Shown here in pieces: positions 22,232-34,342 of a DNA stretch of 64,000 nucleotides. Both the position numbers and the translations under genes were made by a program. The stretch's first letter is position 1. Each line of letters begins with the position of its first letter. Location: assembly GCA_004154925.1 (NCBI GenBank), contig QJNS01000257.1:1-64000 (forward strand), in the 5' to 3' direction. Below the pieces are notes generated by a model. It worked only from the letters and a program-made list of their open reading frames with translations, did not search any database and had not been told where the DNA came from. This DNA is from Monosporascus cannonballus (lineage: Eukaryota > Ascomycota > Sordariomycetes > Xylariales).

Positions 22232-25202
22232 ATGGAGCCCTTTTCGTTCGGGACCTCCGAATCTCTGGATTATCCTGTCAGCATTCGCATGTAAGTCTGA
22301 GCCGTGTTGATGGCTAAGAATGAGGATGCGTTGTTGACTGACATAGCACCTGATGCAGAATCAACCTCGAAGGTGAAGAGACGCCGCATCTGTACTCTAC
22401 TTTATTACAAAGACCGGATCTCAGACATATTGGCTCAAACCTAAGGTGGGTGTTGGATGTGGCTGGAATCTTCAGGACGCACATCATCCTAACTGCGCGT
22501 AATGTCTAGCCAGCATTCGGATCTCTACGTGACAGTCCAAGTTTGGGCTGGTTCGAAGCCGCTTACAGTCCCGGTTCAGACGTCGTATAAGGCTTTCCGA
22601 AACGAACGAAGGTGCGCTTGCCAGTCACTGGAAATATTGGACACGGAACCCTAGCCGGCCGAGCCTTTGTCACTAACACACACGTCCTAGGTGGAATGAA
22701 TGGTTAACCCTACCGATACCCTACAAATCCCTTCCTTTGAACTCGCATCTTGCGATTACCATATGGGACCTGTCGCCAACCGGGGGTAAAGAAGCTCAGG
22801 GTCATGCTATCCCATTCGGAGGAACAACACTCCCTCTCTTCGATAAAGATAATCAGTTGCAGAAGGGCAGGCAGAAATGCCTAGTCCACCGGAATAGGCA
22901 AGCCGATGGGAATGATAACACAGCCACCCCATCCACAATCTCTAAAGGAAGGGCCGGTTCCAAGAAGGGTGATGCGACGCTAGAGGATAAGGAAGCCGAG
23001 GAACTGGAAAGGCTGGACAAGTTATTCAAGAAACATGAGATGAATGAAATACCCAGGGTCGAATGGCTAGATCAACTCGTATACCGAAATACTGAAAAGA
23101 GGGGGTTGAAAGCAGCGCGAAACTTGATCAAGTCCTCTCAGCGCCCTGCGGGCCACGGCCATGAAGGAACCGAAAATGGGCGACAAGAAGGGGTAGTAGA
23201 CGGAGACGATGGCGAGCTCCCGGAGCCTGCGATATCGAGATTCATATTAAATGTTGAACTTCCCCGCTTCGACTTTCCGGTTGTTTTCGCAGATCACGAG
23301 TACCCGGCTCCGCCCATATCATCCTTACAGCAGCTTTCGGCGTCACAATCGAATATCACTCTAAAACCTCCCCCGGAGGTATCCTATGGTCCTGGTATCA
23401 AAGGTCCTGGCGACACTGGCAAGGACGATGGTTATCGTTACGTCAGGTTATACGACCCCGAAGTTGGCGCAAAAGATAATCCTGCAGAAAGCAAGCATAG
23501 ACGCCTCGTCAGAAGTCAACATCGCCATGGAATCCTTGATAAGGATCTCCGGCCTAACGCTAAAGTCCGCGATGAGCTGAACCAGATTATGTCTTACTCG
23601 CCAACTCACACTTTGCTGCCCGAAGAGAAGGATCTCGTGTGGAAGTTTCGATATCATCTAACCAAGGATAAGCGCGCCCTGACAAAGTTTGTAAAGTCCG
23701 TCAATTGGCAAGATCAGAGCGAATCGAAGCAGGCCATTCAGGCACTGGGGAAATGGACAGAGATTGATGTGGATGACGCCCTGGAGCTCCTCGGTCCAAC
23801 CTTTGATAACCCGGCCGTAAGAGCGTATGCTGTTGAGAGGCTGAGAAAGGCAGATGACCATGAGCTGCTTCTCTATCTACTCCAGCTTGTCCAGGCCCTC
23901 AAATTCGAACACATATCAACAGACTCGGGTCAGCCCACCGTACAGACATCCTCCTTGGCAAACTTTCTCATTTCGAGGGCCGTCGAGAATTTCATTCTTG
24001 GGAACTATTTCTTCTGGTACCTCGGCGTCGAATACGATGATAGAAGCGAAGATCAGGGCGAGGAAGTGAGCAAGATGTACGCAAAGGTACAATACAACTT
24101 CATGCAAGAGCTGGAGAAACGTCCCGGTGGAACGGAGACAAGGACCACTCTGAAAAGACAGGCGGAGCTTGTGACGGTCTTATCGAAGATTTCGGCCGAA
24201 ATCCAAGCTTCAAATTTGACGATATCGAAGAAGGTCGAAAAGGTCAAATCCTTTCTCGCGGATCCGAAGAACGAAATATTGTCAATCGACCCACCAATCC
24301 CTTTACCGCTAGACCCGTCGGTGATGATTACTGGGGTCGTTCCAGAAGAAACACGAGTCTTCAAATCCTCTCTGTCGCCCATTATGGTGACATTTAAGAC
24401 AATATCCGGAAGCAAGTACCCCATCATTTTCAAGACGGGAGACGATCTGCGTCAGGATCAACTCGTGATCCAAATCATCACGCTCATGGATCAATTACTC
24501 CAGAAGGAGAACCTAGATCTCAAGCTCTCGCCTTACAAGATTCTCGCGACCAGCACAACAGCGGGAGCATCACAATTCGTCCCCTCGCAGACGTTTGCGG
24601 CTATCTCGTCGAAATACAGGAACAACCCGGCCCTGGCCTACCTAAGGCAGCACAATCCCGATGACCGTGCATACCTTGGTGTGCGCAAGGAAACGCTTGA
24701 CACATACGTTAAGTCTTGTGCGGGATACTGCGTCATTACATACATCCTCGGCGTCGGAGACCGTCATCTCGACAACCTGCTCCTCGCCCCCGACGGCCAC
24801 TTCTTCCACGCCGATTTCGGGTTCATCCTCGGGCGCGACCCGAAGCCCTTCGCGCCGGCGGTAAAGCTCAGCAAGGAGATGGTGGACGCGATGGGCGGCT
24901 CGAACCCGCCGAGCGAGGCGTACCTGCAGTTCAAGCAGTACTGCTTCCTGGCCTTCACGGCGCTGCGCAAGTCGTCGAACCTGATCCTCAACCTGTTCAG
25001 CCTCATGGTGCACGCCAACGTCCCGGATATCAAGGCCGAGCCCGACAAGGCCGTCTTCAAGGTCAAGGAGCGCTTCCACCTCGACCTCAGCGAGGAGGAC
25101 GCCATCCGCCATCTCGACGGCATCTTGGAGGACAGCCTCAGCGGTATCATCCCCGTCGTCATCGACCGGTTGCATGATTTTGTGCAGGCTTGGAGGAACT
25201 AG
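22232..25202 (+). CDS. vps34: Vps34 class III phosphatidylinositol 3-kinase
   Basis: Makes PI3P from phosphatidylinositol on endosomes and phagophores, in complex with Vps15 and Vps30/Atg6, for autophagy and vacuolar sorting. Four exons: 22232-22290, 22359-22445, 22510-22611, 22691-25202. Total 919 residues, with all phases matching. It starts MEPFSFGTSESLDYPVSIRI. The C2 domain follows (HSDLYVTVQVWAGSKPLTVP, LAITIWDLSP, VPFGGTT-like IPFGGTTLPLFDKDNQ), then the helical PIK domain (RTEWLDQLVYR-like, residues about 290-460). The lipid-kinase domain has KTGDDLRQDQL near residue 666, the catalytic loop GVGDRHLDNLLL near 769 and DFGFILGRDPKPFAP near 790. The C-terminal lobe ends LHDFVQAWRN. The three introns all fall in the C2 region. 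Intact. Confidence 0.97.
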
Positions 25203-27927
25203 GTTAGGGTGCGCTGACGATTGTGTATGGAGTTTGTTATGAGCGGTGGGTAATTATAGCTACAGCAGTGTATAGAGACATGTCCAGAGCATCAATGGTT
25301 GAATGATACCATATTAGGACGCTAGACTAGTGATGAATCACGACTAGACACCGGTCCCACCAATACTCATGGTCTTAAGAGGCCCATCTATGCCATGTCT
25401 AAAACCTATAATCACGTAAGGCCAAATTAACTAGAGTGTTAAAGCGGCGGCAGCTATACTTGGTGTACAATAAGTCACAGGGTCATCATGCAAGAATGAC
25501 CTGTAAGCTAAAACGTGTTACTCTCCTCAATCCTCACAACAGCGGTTGCTGATAAAGTCAGTCCAAACATATGCGGGTCAGGCCGTGGCCGTCACTTGGG
25601 TTCCGATGCCGCGGCCAGCTTCCCGGATCGACCTCACATCGACCGAAAAGGGCTGCTGTAGCAAGGTTTCCCTTCGAGTGTCAAATGCCAGCCCTGGCGT
25701 GATGAAAGATCCGGGCAAGTCTAAAACGGCTCATTCTCTTCCAATCTTTGTCTCCGTAGCCTTCGAGACCAGCAAGAAAGAGCTTTGCACTGGGAACAGT
25801 GAAACAATGCAGGTTGTTTAAACTGCTCCTGTTTATTTTGGGCCAGGAGTGGACAGTGTGGCAATGGCAAGTTACTGAAAAAGACAGGGGATACGCAGTT
25901 ACGAGTGCGCTGCGTTTGAGACATACTGATTGCTGTTATTATGTCTCGGGGGTTAAGGGAAGAGCCGGGTCTTGCTGCATCATTATAAATGAATAGGCAT
26001 CGATCGTTATGTTGTTGGCTGCTCGCTAAGCCGCTAACCGTTTGTACCGGCCCCAGGTCCCATTGTGTTCTGACCACAGCCTGGCCGTTCCTGCATGAGG
26101 TAGCAGTCGCAAATACCATCAGATCATTGCCAAAGTGACGGGCAAGCCTAGGTGCTTAAGCACTACCTACGCAGGTAATATGCAAGAGTCAGGAGGAAAG
26201 AAATGTCGGCCAATAGCGAGATGCAGTTAATATACTCTCGTTATACTTAGTTGAACTCTTTGTGACCATCGTATTGCGCATTGTGAGAATATATTCCCAG
26301 GCCCTTTAAAGCTCGTGCATCGTCTTTCTCACACTGTCGTGTAAGACACAGTTAAGGTGTTAGGGGTTCCGATCGCAATGCCGATCGCAATCCGGACGGA
26401 ACCGTGCGGTGACCTAGAACTCCGTAGAAGAATTTCCATAGCTACATAGCCCGTGATCATGTCGTTGGTGATGACCATATATATATAGGTAGCAACTAGT
26501 GTCTCGTGACATATTACCAAATCCGCGTGGGTTGCGACGGCAATGCAGGTGAGAGCTTAGTCTGACGGACCACCATGTACGTCTAATCCGACTTCTCCGT
26601 CTAGCTCTGGTGAAAAGGCCCGGAAGGATACAATTATTGCCGACGCCAAGTGAAGTCTTCTTCCTTCAAGGTTCTATACGCTTTAGAGCAGCAGCCCGTG
26701 CTTAGCTGCTCTAGACATACATGCATATGGCGATGAGGAGGCAAGCACACTTAAGAGAACCAATATTATGTGCAGGTAAGCAGGAAGTTGTTCCTGGGAG
26801 AAGAGCAACGGCGGCTCAGAGCCCCGATATGCTGCTGGCGGGGTTTCTAGACCTACCTAAAATATACGAACTTCCAAATCGGGGCATGTCCATCCCCACC
26901 TTCAGTGCTTTCTCCAATCATTCATGAACTTTCGATCGTTCTTTTCAGGGTCCTGCATCGACTGTATCGTAGAGGAATATCGTACTCATCCCCATTTTAT
27001 GCCCACAGGCTCATGACGTATAGAAATCCCATTCTGGGGCGACACCGCTAGTCAATACAAGCCAGACATCTCTTTGACATGGAAGTAGAAATCAACATCT
27101 TGTCTTTACTTCGCACAGCCAACGTTTCCACCGCTGAGTTGGACCCTTTAACGTTAAGGCTTTCGTTTCGTTTCAACATGCTAGCCAAGACGATCCATAC
27201 CGTTTCGGTTATAAACGTGTTCGCATCACTGGGGGGTTAGTACCGCCCCAGAGTTAGCCCAGCCACTCTTGGAACCCCTGCCCTTGCCTTGGACTTGGGC
27301 TCGCTCTCTCCACCAAACCAAACCAAGCCAAGCAAAGCAAGAGCAGAGTCGACGCGCCACCTTTTCCCGTCTTCTCCCTCTCCAAGCTGCCCGTTGCCTT
27401 TTCCGTGCTTTTAATCACTAACTGCTTTCAGTTGTTTGCTGAAACTGCTGCTGCACTTCCCAGATTATTAGCTCTAATAGCATCGGATACCTACTGTTGC
27501 TGACTTGTGAGGGGTTGTTTGGCCTTCGTTACATTTGTTCAGCCAAGACCACAGAGGCTGCCGCCCAACCCGAGGTTCCTCATTCGCTATTCGCTGCAGC
27601 ATGTCAAAAGGGGGAATCGTCTTCTAGCGCGAAATCATCTCTTTGGCCTCCCAAAGTGACAATCCTGAGTCCAGGCCAGTTTCTTTGGGTCAGCTTCTTC
27701 GCCCTACTAGGTCCTTCCCCAGATCAGTCTGTGTTGTCCTTCATTTTACATGACCTGGAACTTACTTGGCTCGAGTCCGATTGATAACTTCTATTCACGC
27801 TACGGCCCCTCAAGGCATACACACACATATCGCCCCATCGCGCAATCTAAAGTCCGCTTTGGTCCACCTGACGTATCCTCCAAGCCACTGATTCACCCAG
27901 CGCGATTGCTCAACGTCAACCGCCAAT
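25203..27927. other. 2.7-kb intergenic region, no gene recognised
   Basis: Short frames only, none with family resemblance or linked exons. From about 27240 to 27480 the DNA turns pyrimidine/CA-rich (CCAAACCAAACCAAGCCAAG and CTTTTCCCGTCTTCTCCCTC), as in fungal promoters and 5' UTRs. That stretch probably serves the plus-strand gene at 27928. The open frame 27497-27784 is more likely leader sequence than a protein. Confidence 0.5.
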
Positions 27928-28632
27928 ATGCCAAAACCGAATAGCTCGAATACCGGTGGCGAGGCCGCCAAATCCTCATTCACGAAGCGCTTTGAACTAC
28001 CCGCCCTGGACTTTAAGTTCGGTTCTCTTACCGAGGGCACGAACATCCCACCGCCGTTACCCTCGCCAGTGGAGAAGGCTCCGACACCACCGATAACGCC
28101 AGTACAGGCGCAGAAGCCAGCGGTACAGGAGGAGAAGACCGCGAAGACCAACGGTCACGTCAATGGTAGTGAGAGATCCCCCAAGCCCGAGATTACCATA
28201 CCGCCCTTAATCCACGCTGGCGTAAAACGCCCCGCGGAGGATGGCCCGGCATCGCCTACAGGATCGAGTCGAGGCAGTCTCCGACGCCTGCTGAGTATCT
28301 CATTATTGAACAAGACTTACGATGAACAAGCACCCCCTCCTTCTTCCCATGAACAAAGCGGATCAAGGCCCCCGAGCCGGACGGCGAGTACCATGACCGA
28401 GGAGAAAAAGTCGAAGCGCACGAGCGGATGGTTCCGTCGTTTACGGAGTCACGATCATTCAGGTCTAGGCGCGAGCCATGGTAACGAAAACAAGAGAATG
28501 AGCCAGCAATTCATACAAACCACACCTCCGAAGCCGGCCGGCCCACCTCCGCCGATGATCCCAGAACTCAGCGCACTCGGGACCAAGGTCGACACCAGTA
28601 TCGGCGACGACATATTTAAGGGAATCAAGTGA
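27928..28632 (+). CDS. disordered proline/serine-rich protein of unknown function
   Basis: A single exon encodes 234 residues starting MPKPNSSNTGGEAAKSS. The sequence is Pro/Ser/Thr/Lys-rich with no visible domain, signal peptide or membrane segment. Proline clusters (PPPLPSPVEK, PTPPITPV, KPAGPPPPMIPE) alternate with basic serine-rich patches (SLRRLLSISLLNKTYDE, SKRTSGWFRRLRSHD), and the chain ends SIGDDIFKGIK. The basic amphipathic patches look like short linear or membrane-binding motifs and the RRLLSIS site resembles a kinase substrate. I have seen this kind of short disordered protein in filamentous ascomycetes but cannot name it. Codon use and an upstream pyrimidine-rich leader support a real gene. 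Confidence 0.7.
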   Translation: MPKPNSSNTGGEAAKSSFTKRFELPALDFKFGSLTEGTNIPPPLPSPVEKAPTPPITPVQAQKPAVQEEKTAKTNGHVNGSERSPKPEITIPPLIHAGVKRPAEDGPASPTGSSRGSLRRLLSISLLNKTYDEQAPPPSSHEQSGSRPPSRTASTMTEEKKSKRTSGWFRRLRSHDHSGLGASHGNENKRMSQQFIQTTPPKPAGPPPPMIPELSALGTKVDTSIGDDIFKGIK

Positions 28633-29920
28633 CCTCAGATTAAAAAAAGAAAAAAAAGAAATCGAGAATCTCAGATCTGGGCCGAGGATATAGGCTCCCC
28701 CCACATAATATTACGGTTCGGTCCGGAGACTTTGGATACCATATCGGGGAAATACTCCATTATTGCATAAGACAGCACGCTCGTATTTCGCCATCAGTGT
28801 TCATTATTTTTGTTATTTGTTTTCCTTTCTTCCGCATCGAGAGAAGGCGACGAGGGAGCTTTTGGGAGATGGTCGCAGATTGGGAGATCTTAGATACCCA
28901 GCTCTTTCATGAGCTCATTCACCGACATACTTGGTCGACTTTCCTTCCTTCATACTTCATCTTCACGTCACTAATCCCCAGAGAACCAACCACACAATTA
29001 CTATTCTACGCGCGCGTGTGTTTATGCGGCGAAAAAATGTCAGTTTGAAGACAGCTATTTCATGTACGGCTATGCATCTCAGTCCCGTGTGTACACATCT
29101 TCTTTGGGGGGTTCGAAGGAGAAGATCGAAGAAGTTTTGCATGCTTGAGTCCGGGGGTGTTTGTTTGGTCTGCAAATATCGTATTTTTTCGTTGGAAAGG
29201 AGAGAAACCAGAGAGGGGACGCGCCCTTATCGCATTCAGATTTGGGGGAATTCATCAACGGGGGAAAAGAAGAGAGAAGCGATCACCACCACTAGTCACC
29301 AATATCTGCTGATACGTTGCTTACGGGATACGAGAGCACAAGACCCTTTACGTCGCTTCTCTGCTTGAATGATACTTACATTACGTTTCTGTGGATGTTG
29401 ACTGGCCGGCCCTGAGTGCAAAGACGTCTTGATCTCCTGTTTCGCACCAGTTCTGGAAGCAATCTTGGCATGCTTCTTACGAATCGCTCCAGCTCGGGGT
29501 AGCTCTTTTCGATATCGGTGGCTACCGATTTCCTACGTTTTGTCTGCCATCCCCAGTATATTACCCCATACCGGTGACAGATTGCCACGCGGACTTGGAA
29601 GCAAGGCCCTTCTTTTCCTTTTGGTATCTACCAGCTATCCTCCCATCTGACCTCGCGCTCCATGGACGACAAAAATTTTATCCCCGAAAGTCACCCATCC
29701 TCTGTAGGTGTTGAGTTCCAACCTCAGCCAATCGTAAATCTTCCGGTAGTGGGCTTGCATTAGGTTGATATGTCTGTGTCCACCACGCAGCCCACGCATA
29801 CATAGCCCACGCGGCCGGCGGAGCCCCCCCGGTCGTTGATTTGCCGAAAGCCCGGTCAGGGGGAGAAGCGGAGACCCCCGGTGGAATAGTGGATACGGCC
29901 TAAGCCATAACGTCATATGT
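28633..29920. other. 3' flank and intergenic DNA up to the transposon border
   Basis: No gene is recognised. An A-rich run just after the stop codon (28640-28660) and T-rich stretches near 28790-28830 are compatible with 3' UTR/polyadenylation sequence. The last 300 bp before the inverted-repeat element have ordinary composition. Confidence 0.45.
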
Positions 29921-29922
29921 TA

Positions 29923-30012
29923 GAGCGGTGCACGTACCAATGCACACCCCCCATTTGCACACCTGGAAATTTTTGATCTTTATACTTTAAAATTTAATAA
30001 ATCTACAACAAC
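29923..30012 (+). repeat. left terminal inverted repeat (90 bp)
   Basis: Matches the reverse complement of 47171-47261, including the GTGCACGTACCAATGCACAC core and the distal TTAATAAATC and ACAACAAC stretch. It has six C where the right copy has seven. The outer 35 bp are nearly unmutated; the inner part differs mainly by transitions. Confidence 0.85.
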
Positions 30013-30469
30013 AGCAGAAAAATATATAAAGTTTTATATTAAAATTAACTGGAAAAACCAGAGATTATAACAGTATTTAATACGTTTAGATTTTGAGCAA
30101 AATGGGAGTAAAAACTAATATTATAATAAAAGTCTTAAAATATAGTAAAATAAAATATACCAAATAATATAATATATATATATATTCTTTTTTATTTTAA
30201 GTTAACTACGATAGGTATTTAACATTATATAAGAATATATATATATATATTAATATTTGTTTTATTTTTGAATAAAGTATTTAAAAAATATATTAATATA
30301 TTAAATAAAGGTATTCGTATAAAATAATATAAATAAACATCAAGAAAAAATATATAATTACAATATTAAATATATACGTATTATAATATTAAAAAAGGAT
30401 AAGGCTTTTATAGAAACTTTAATAAATATATATTATATTTATAAATAAATTTTTTAAATATTTAATATA

Positions 30470-30676
30470 TGTAAGATAATGGACAGCTGTAAGCTGGGGT
30501 AAGGTGATTTCCGACCAGTTATAAAGCGTATTCCAAGAAATAAATATATTAAGTTATTTTTATCTGGCGTTTTTCACTAGCCATTAGATAGTAGATTTAT
30601 ATTAATAAATGGGTTAATAGCTAATCGGTAATTAGTTAATTACTAGCCTTATCCTTATAAGGGTTATATTCTTATA
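30470..30676 (-). repeat. 3' LTR of the minus-strand gypsy copy
   Basis: Begins TGTAAGATAATGG on the plus strand and ends ATTCTTATA, where the terminal CA of the plus-strand view has become TA by a RIP-type change. Flanked on the outside by the ATATA duplication. Confidence 0.85.
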
Positions 30677-31394
30677 ATTATTTCCTTTTTTTAAATTATT
30701 AATTTTAAATAATATTATTATTAATTTAATATAACGCGTTTTACGAATTTGGTTACGTATATTTATTAATAATTTATTGTTATATTATATTATAAATAAT
30801 TGCTATAATAATTAATACGTACCATATTACGTAATTAATTATGTTCCGCTTAATTTCTTATTGTAATTTATTTTTAATTTTATCTTATTTATCTTTTTTT
30901 CCTTTTTCGTGCCTATATTTCCATTTTTTTATATATGCATTCCGTTCGGTTTTCCGTTTTTTTATTTTTATTTCGCCTTTTCCGTTTATTTTATATGTTA
31001 TTTTCGTTTGTTATATTTTTTGTCGTAAGAAATTTTAAAAGAAATAATATTTTGATATTAAGAAGAACTAGGATTTTTTTAACGTTATCTTTTTGACGTC
31101 GATAATAAGATAAATATTAATTACATTACGGGCGATAATAAACCATATTATATTTACGTAATATAACGTTATTTCGATTACCGTACGGTTTACGTTTAAG
31201 TTTTGGATGCCTTAAATTATATTATAGCTAATTATTATTATAAAACTTTTCGTACGGTAAATAATTATTTTTAAAATTATTAATATCGTTATTTGATTTC
31301 CGTTTAAATTTCGATCGTTTTTAAAGGTACCGCCTAAACGGTTTTTTTAATTCGGTACCGATAATTAGGAGTTAATCGATAAATTCGAAAAAAC

Positions 31395-31600
31395 TGTGAG
31401 AATACAGCCTTTATAAGGATAAGACTGGTAGCCGACCAGCCACTAATCAGCCACCGACCCACTTACTAATATAAATTTACTATCTGGCAGCTAATAAAAA
31501 ACGCCAAATAAAAATAACTTAATATATTTACTTCTTGGAATCTGCTTTACGACTAATCGGAAATTACCTTACTTAGCTTATAATTATCTATTATTTTATA
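31395..31600 (+). repeat. 5' LTR of the truncated plus-strand gypsy copy
   Basis: Starts TGTGAGAATACAGCC and ends TTATTTTATA. It is one of the least mutated copies of this LTR in the window: the TTGGAATCTGCTTTACGAC motif is intact. Confidence 0.85.
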
Positions 31601-34342
31601 ATTTTTTTATTTGTTATAAAAAATAACGTAATAATTACCAAAAGCAAAGTTCGCCGATTGCAAAACGAACTTAAGTTATTAATCGAAAAAACCGCCGATC
31701 GGAATTTAACCGACGAACGATTAATCATAATACGAGAATAGGCGAAAAAGCTTATAACGGAACCTTAACGGGCAAAGAATTATAATTCCCGGAATCCCGA
31801 ATTACTTTATACATATAATAAGAATACGTTTTAATAACCCTTAATTAAACGGTCGGAAAACGGGCATAATATAACGAATACGTTCCGAAATTTAAAATAA
31901 AAAAAAATTAAACTTTTTAATAATAATTAGATTTTGGAAATTATTTATTAATAAAATAAATAATATTCGGAATTATTTTAATAATTAGCCAAATAATAAG
32001 TAATAATATAAATTTAAAAAAAAATAAAATTTTATAAATTAATTATAATATCGTTATAAAAACTTAAAGATAATAAATAAATATTATATTATAATTATTC
32101 AAAACTTTCCGAATATATATTAATTAAAAAAATAAAATAAAATTTATAACGGAAATTTATATTAAAAAACTAAAATGAAATACCTTTATTTATATTTAAT
32201 AAATTATAAGCCATATAAATATTTTTATTATAAACGTTTAATAATTATATTATATTATACTTAATTATTTTAATTACGAAAAAAAATTAAAAATAAAAGA
32301 TTTATAAATTTTTATTACGAAAAATTACGTAAATCTTAATTTTTTCGATAAAAAATATAAAGAACAATATATAAAATTACGATAATAATCCGATTAATTA
32401 CTGTTAAATTTTTACGTTAAATAAAAGTTTTTAATTTGTAAAATAAAATTTACGGATATTTTTATTTCGAAAAATAATCGAATAATAAATATTTTATTTT
32501 TAATTATTTTTATAAATTAATATTAGGGTTACAAAATACCTTATTACGAAAAAATATTAAATTAAAACAAATTAATAACGTAATAAATAAAATAAAGCAT
32601 TATTAAAACGTTAAAAAAAGGCGAAAAAAATCGATTATCTTTTGCCAAAAATATTAATAAAAATAAATAATTTTATTTTAATATTTTCGAAAAAAAAATC
32701 CCTAAAATAAATTAAAGTTGCCGTATAAAAATAATAAGAATTATAAGCATTTTTATAATTAAAAAATAAATAATCGCCAATTTAATTCCGATCGAAATAA
32801 ATCCGTACGATTTAATACTTTTAATTTTTATAAAAGCCGATTTAAGTATTATAATTATAAAAAGCCTAATTATAAAAACGTAAATTATAAATTAAAAAAA
32901 AATATAAAAACTTTATTATCCCGGTTATACAAAAGCTAACTTCCGAAAGCCGTATAAAACGTTATAATATATAACGATAAATTAAATTAATCCCTAAATA
33001 TAAACCCAAAAAAGTCGGAATAAATATGTATATTTAATTTATTTCAGTTAATAATTATAAAACGGTTAAAATAAAACTACCTTTTAAAAAAAAGGTATTT
33101 ATTTAAAAAAATACGGGGAACATAATAATATAAATAAATATAAATACCGGAATATAAGTAAATATTATAAGCAGAAAATTAACGAAAAAACTTAATTTTT
33201 AACCAATTTCCGTAAATATTTTAAGTTTTATCGGCATTAACGATACGTATATTAAATATTATAAGGTTTACGAAATTCTTATTAATATTACAAATAATAA
33301 CGGAAATAAATAAAAATTTAAGTAAATTTATTTTGTAATATATTGTAATTAAAAAACGTTCGATTTCTTATTATTTAAACCCGGAATAAATAAATTAAAG
33401 ATTTTATTAAATATAATTATACATTAATAATTTTACGGATTATTACAAAAGGTCGATAAATAAAAAATTGTAAACTTAATATTTTTCGGTAAATAAATTT
33501 ACACCGTTAATTTAATAAATTTAACCGAAAAATTAAATATTTCGAAATTAGGAAAATAACAAAAATAAGAAATAACCGATTTTTTTATATATTTAAAGAA
33601 TTTCTGGCAAATATATTTCGAAAAAATAACGAAAAAATACTTTAATTACCAAGGGCAAAATATGTAATAAATCTGATCTTAAAGAAAACGCCTTTATTCG
33701 GCTTAATTTACTTTATTTCGGAAACTTCAAAGAAAATATTCGAAAAATATATTTGAAAAAACCTAAAAATAAGCCGGATATATTATTCGAAAACGGATAT
33801 AAAAATATTAATATTATTTATGCCTAAAAAACGGTAATTTCTAATTATACGTTAATTATAAAAGGTTAAATTAAATAACAATAAAAAACCGATATTTTTT
33901 ACTTTTAATTTTAAAAATAATAAATCGCTTAAAATTAATTAAAATATTTTCGAAAATTAATTTTAAAAATATTTATTATTATATTAAAATTTAAAAAAAT
34001 AATTAATAAAAAATCGTTTTCCAAATATAATATAAATAATTCGAATATACGGTTATATTATTTGGATTTATTAATATATTAATTACGTTTTAAATTTATA
34101 TATATAAAATATTAATTAAATTAATTAATTATATATATGTAATATATTTAAATAATATAAATATTTATTTGGATAACGAAAAAGAATATATGAAATATTT
34201 TTAATTAATTTACGAACAGTTATTATAATATTAATTATTTACCAAAACGTTTAAATGCAAATTTTTTAAGAAACAAATAAAATTCTTAAGATTTATAATT
34301 AATACCGACGGTTTGAAAATGGACCGCCGACGGGTTAATATT
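31395..34342 (+). mobile_element. 5' part of a plus-strand gypsy copy inserted in the minus-strand copy
   Basis: Starts with a complete LTR (31395-31600). It then runs colinear with the full-length copy through gag and into RT, ending within the segment read FFKKQIKFLRFIINTDGLKM just before 34335. At 32847-32888 the Gag zinc knuckle reads YYNYKKPNY, with Cys and His positions turned to Tyr. The copy stops at 34335-34342, where TTAATATT is shared with the opposing element. The rest of pol and the 3' LTR are absent, consistent with a deletion after insertion. Confidence 0.85.

Noticed and set aside
27497..27784. Frame upstream of the disordered protein gene
   Set aside because: Lies in the pyrimidine-rich leader; no conserved feature, ends before the downstream ATG.
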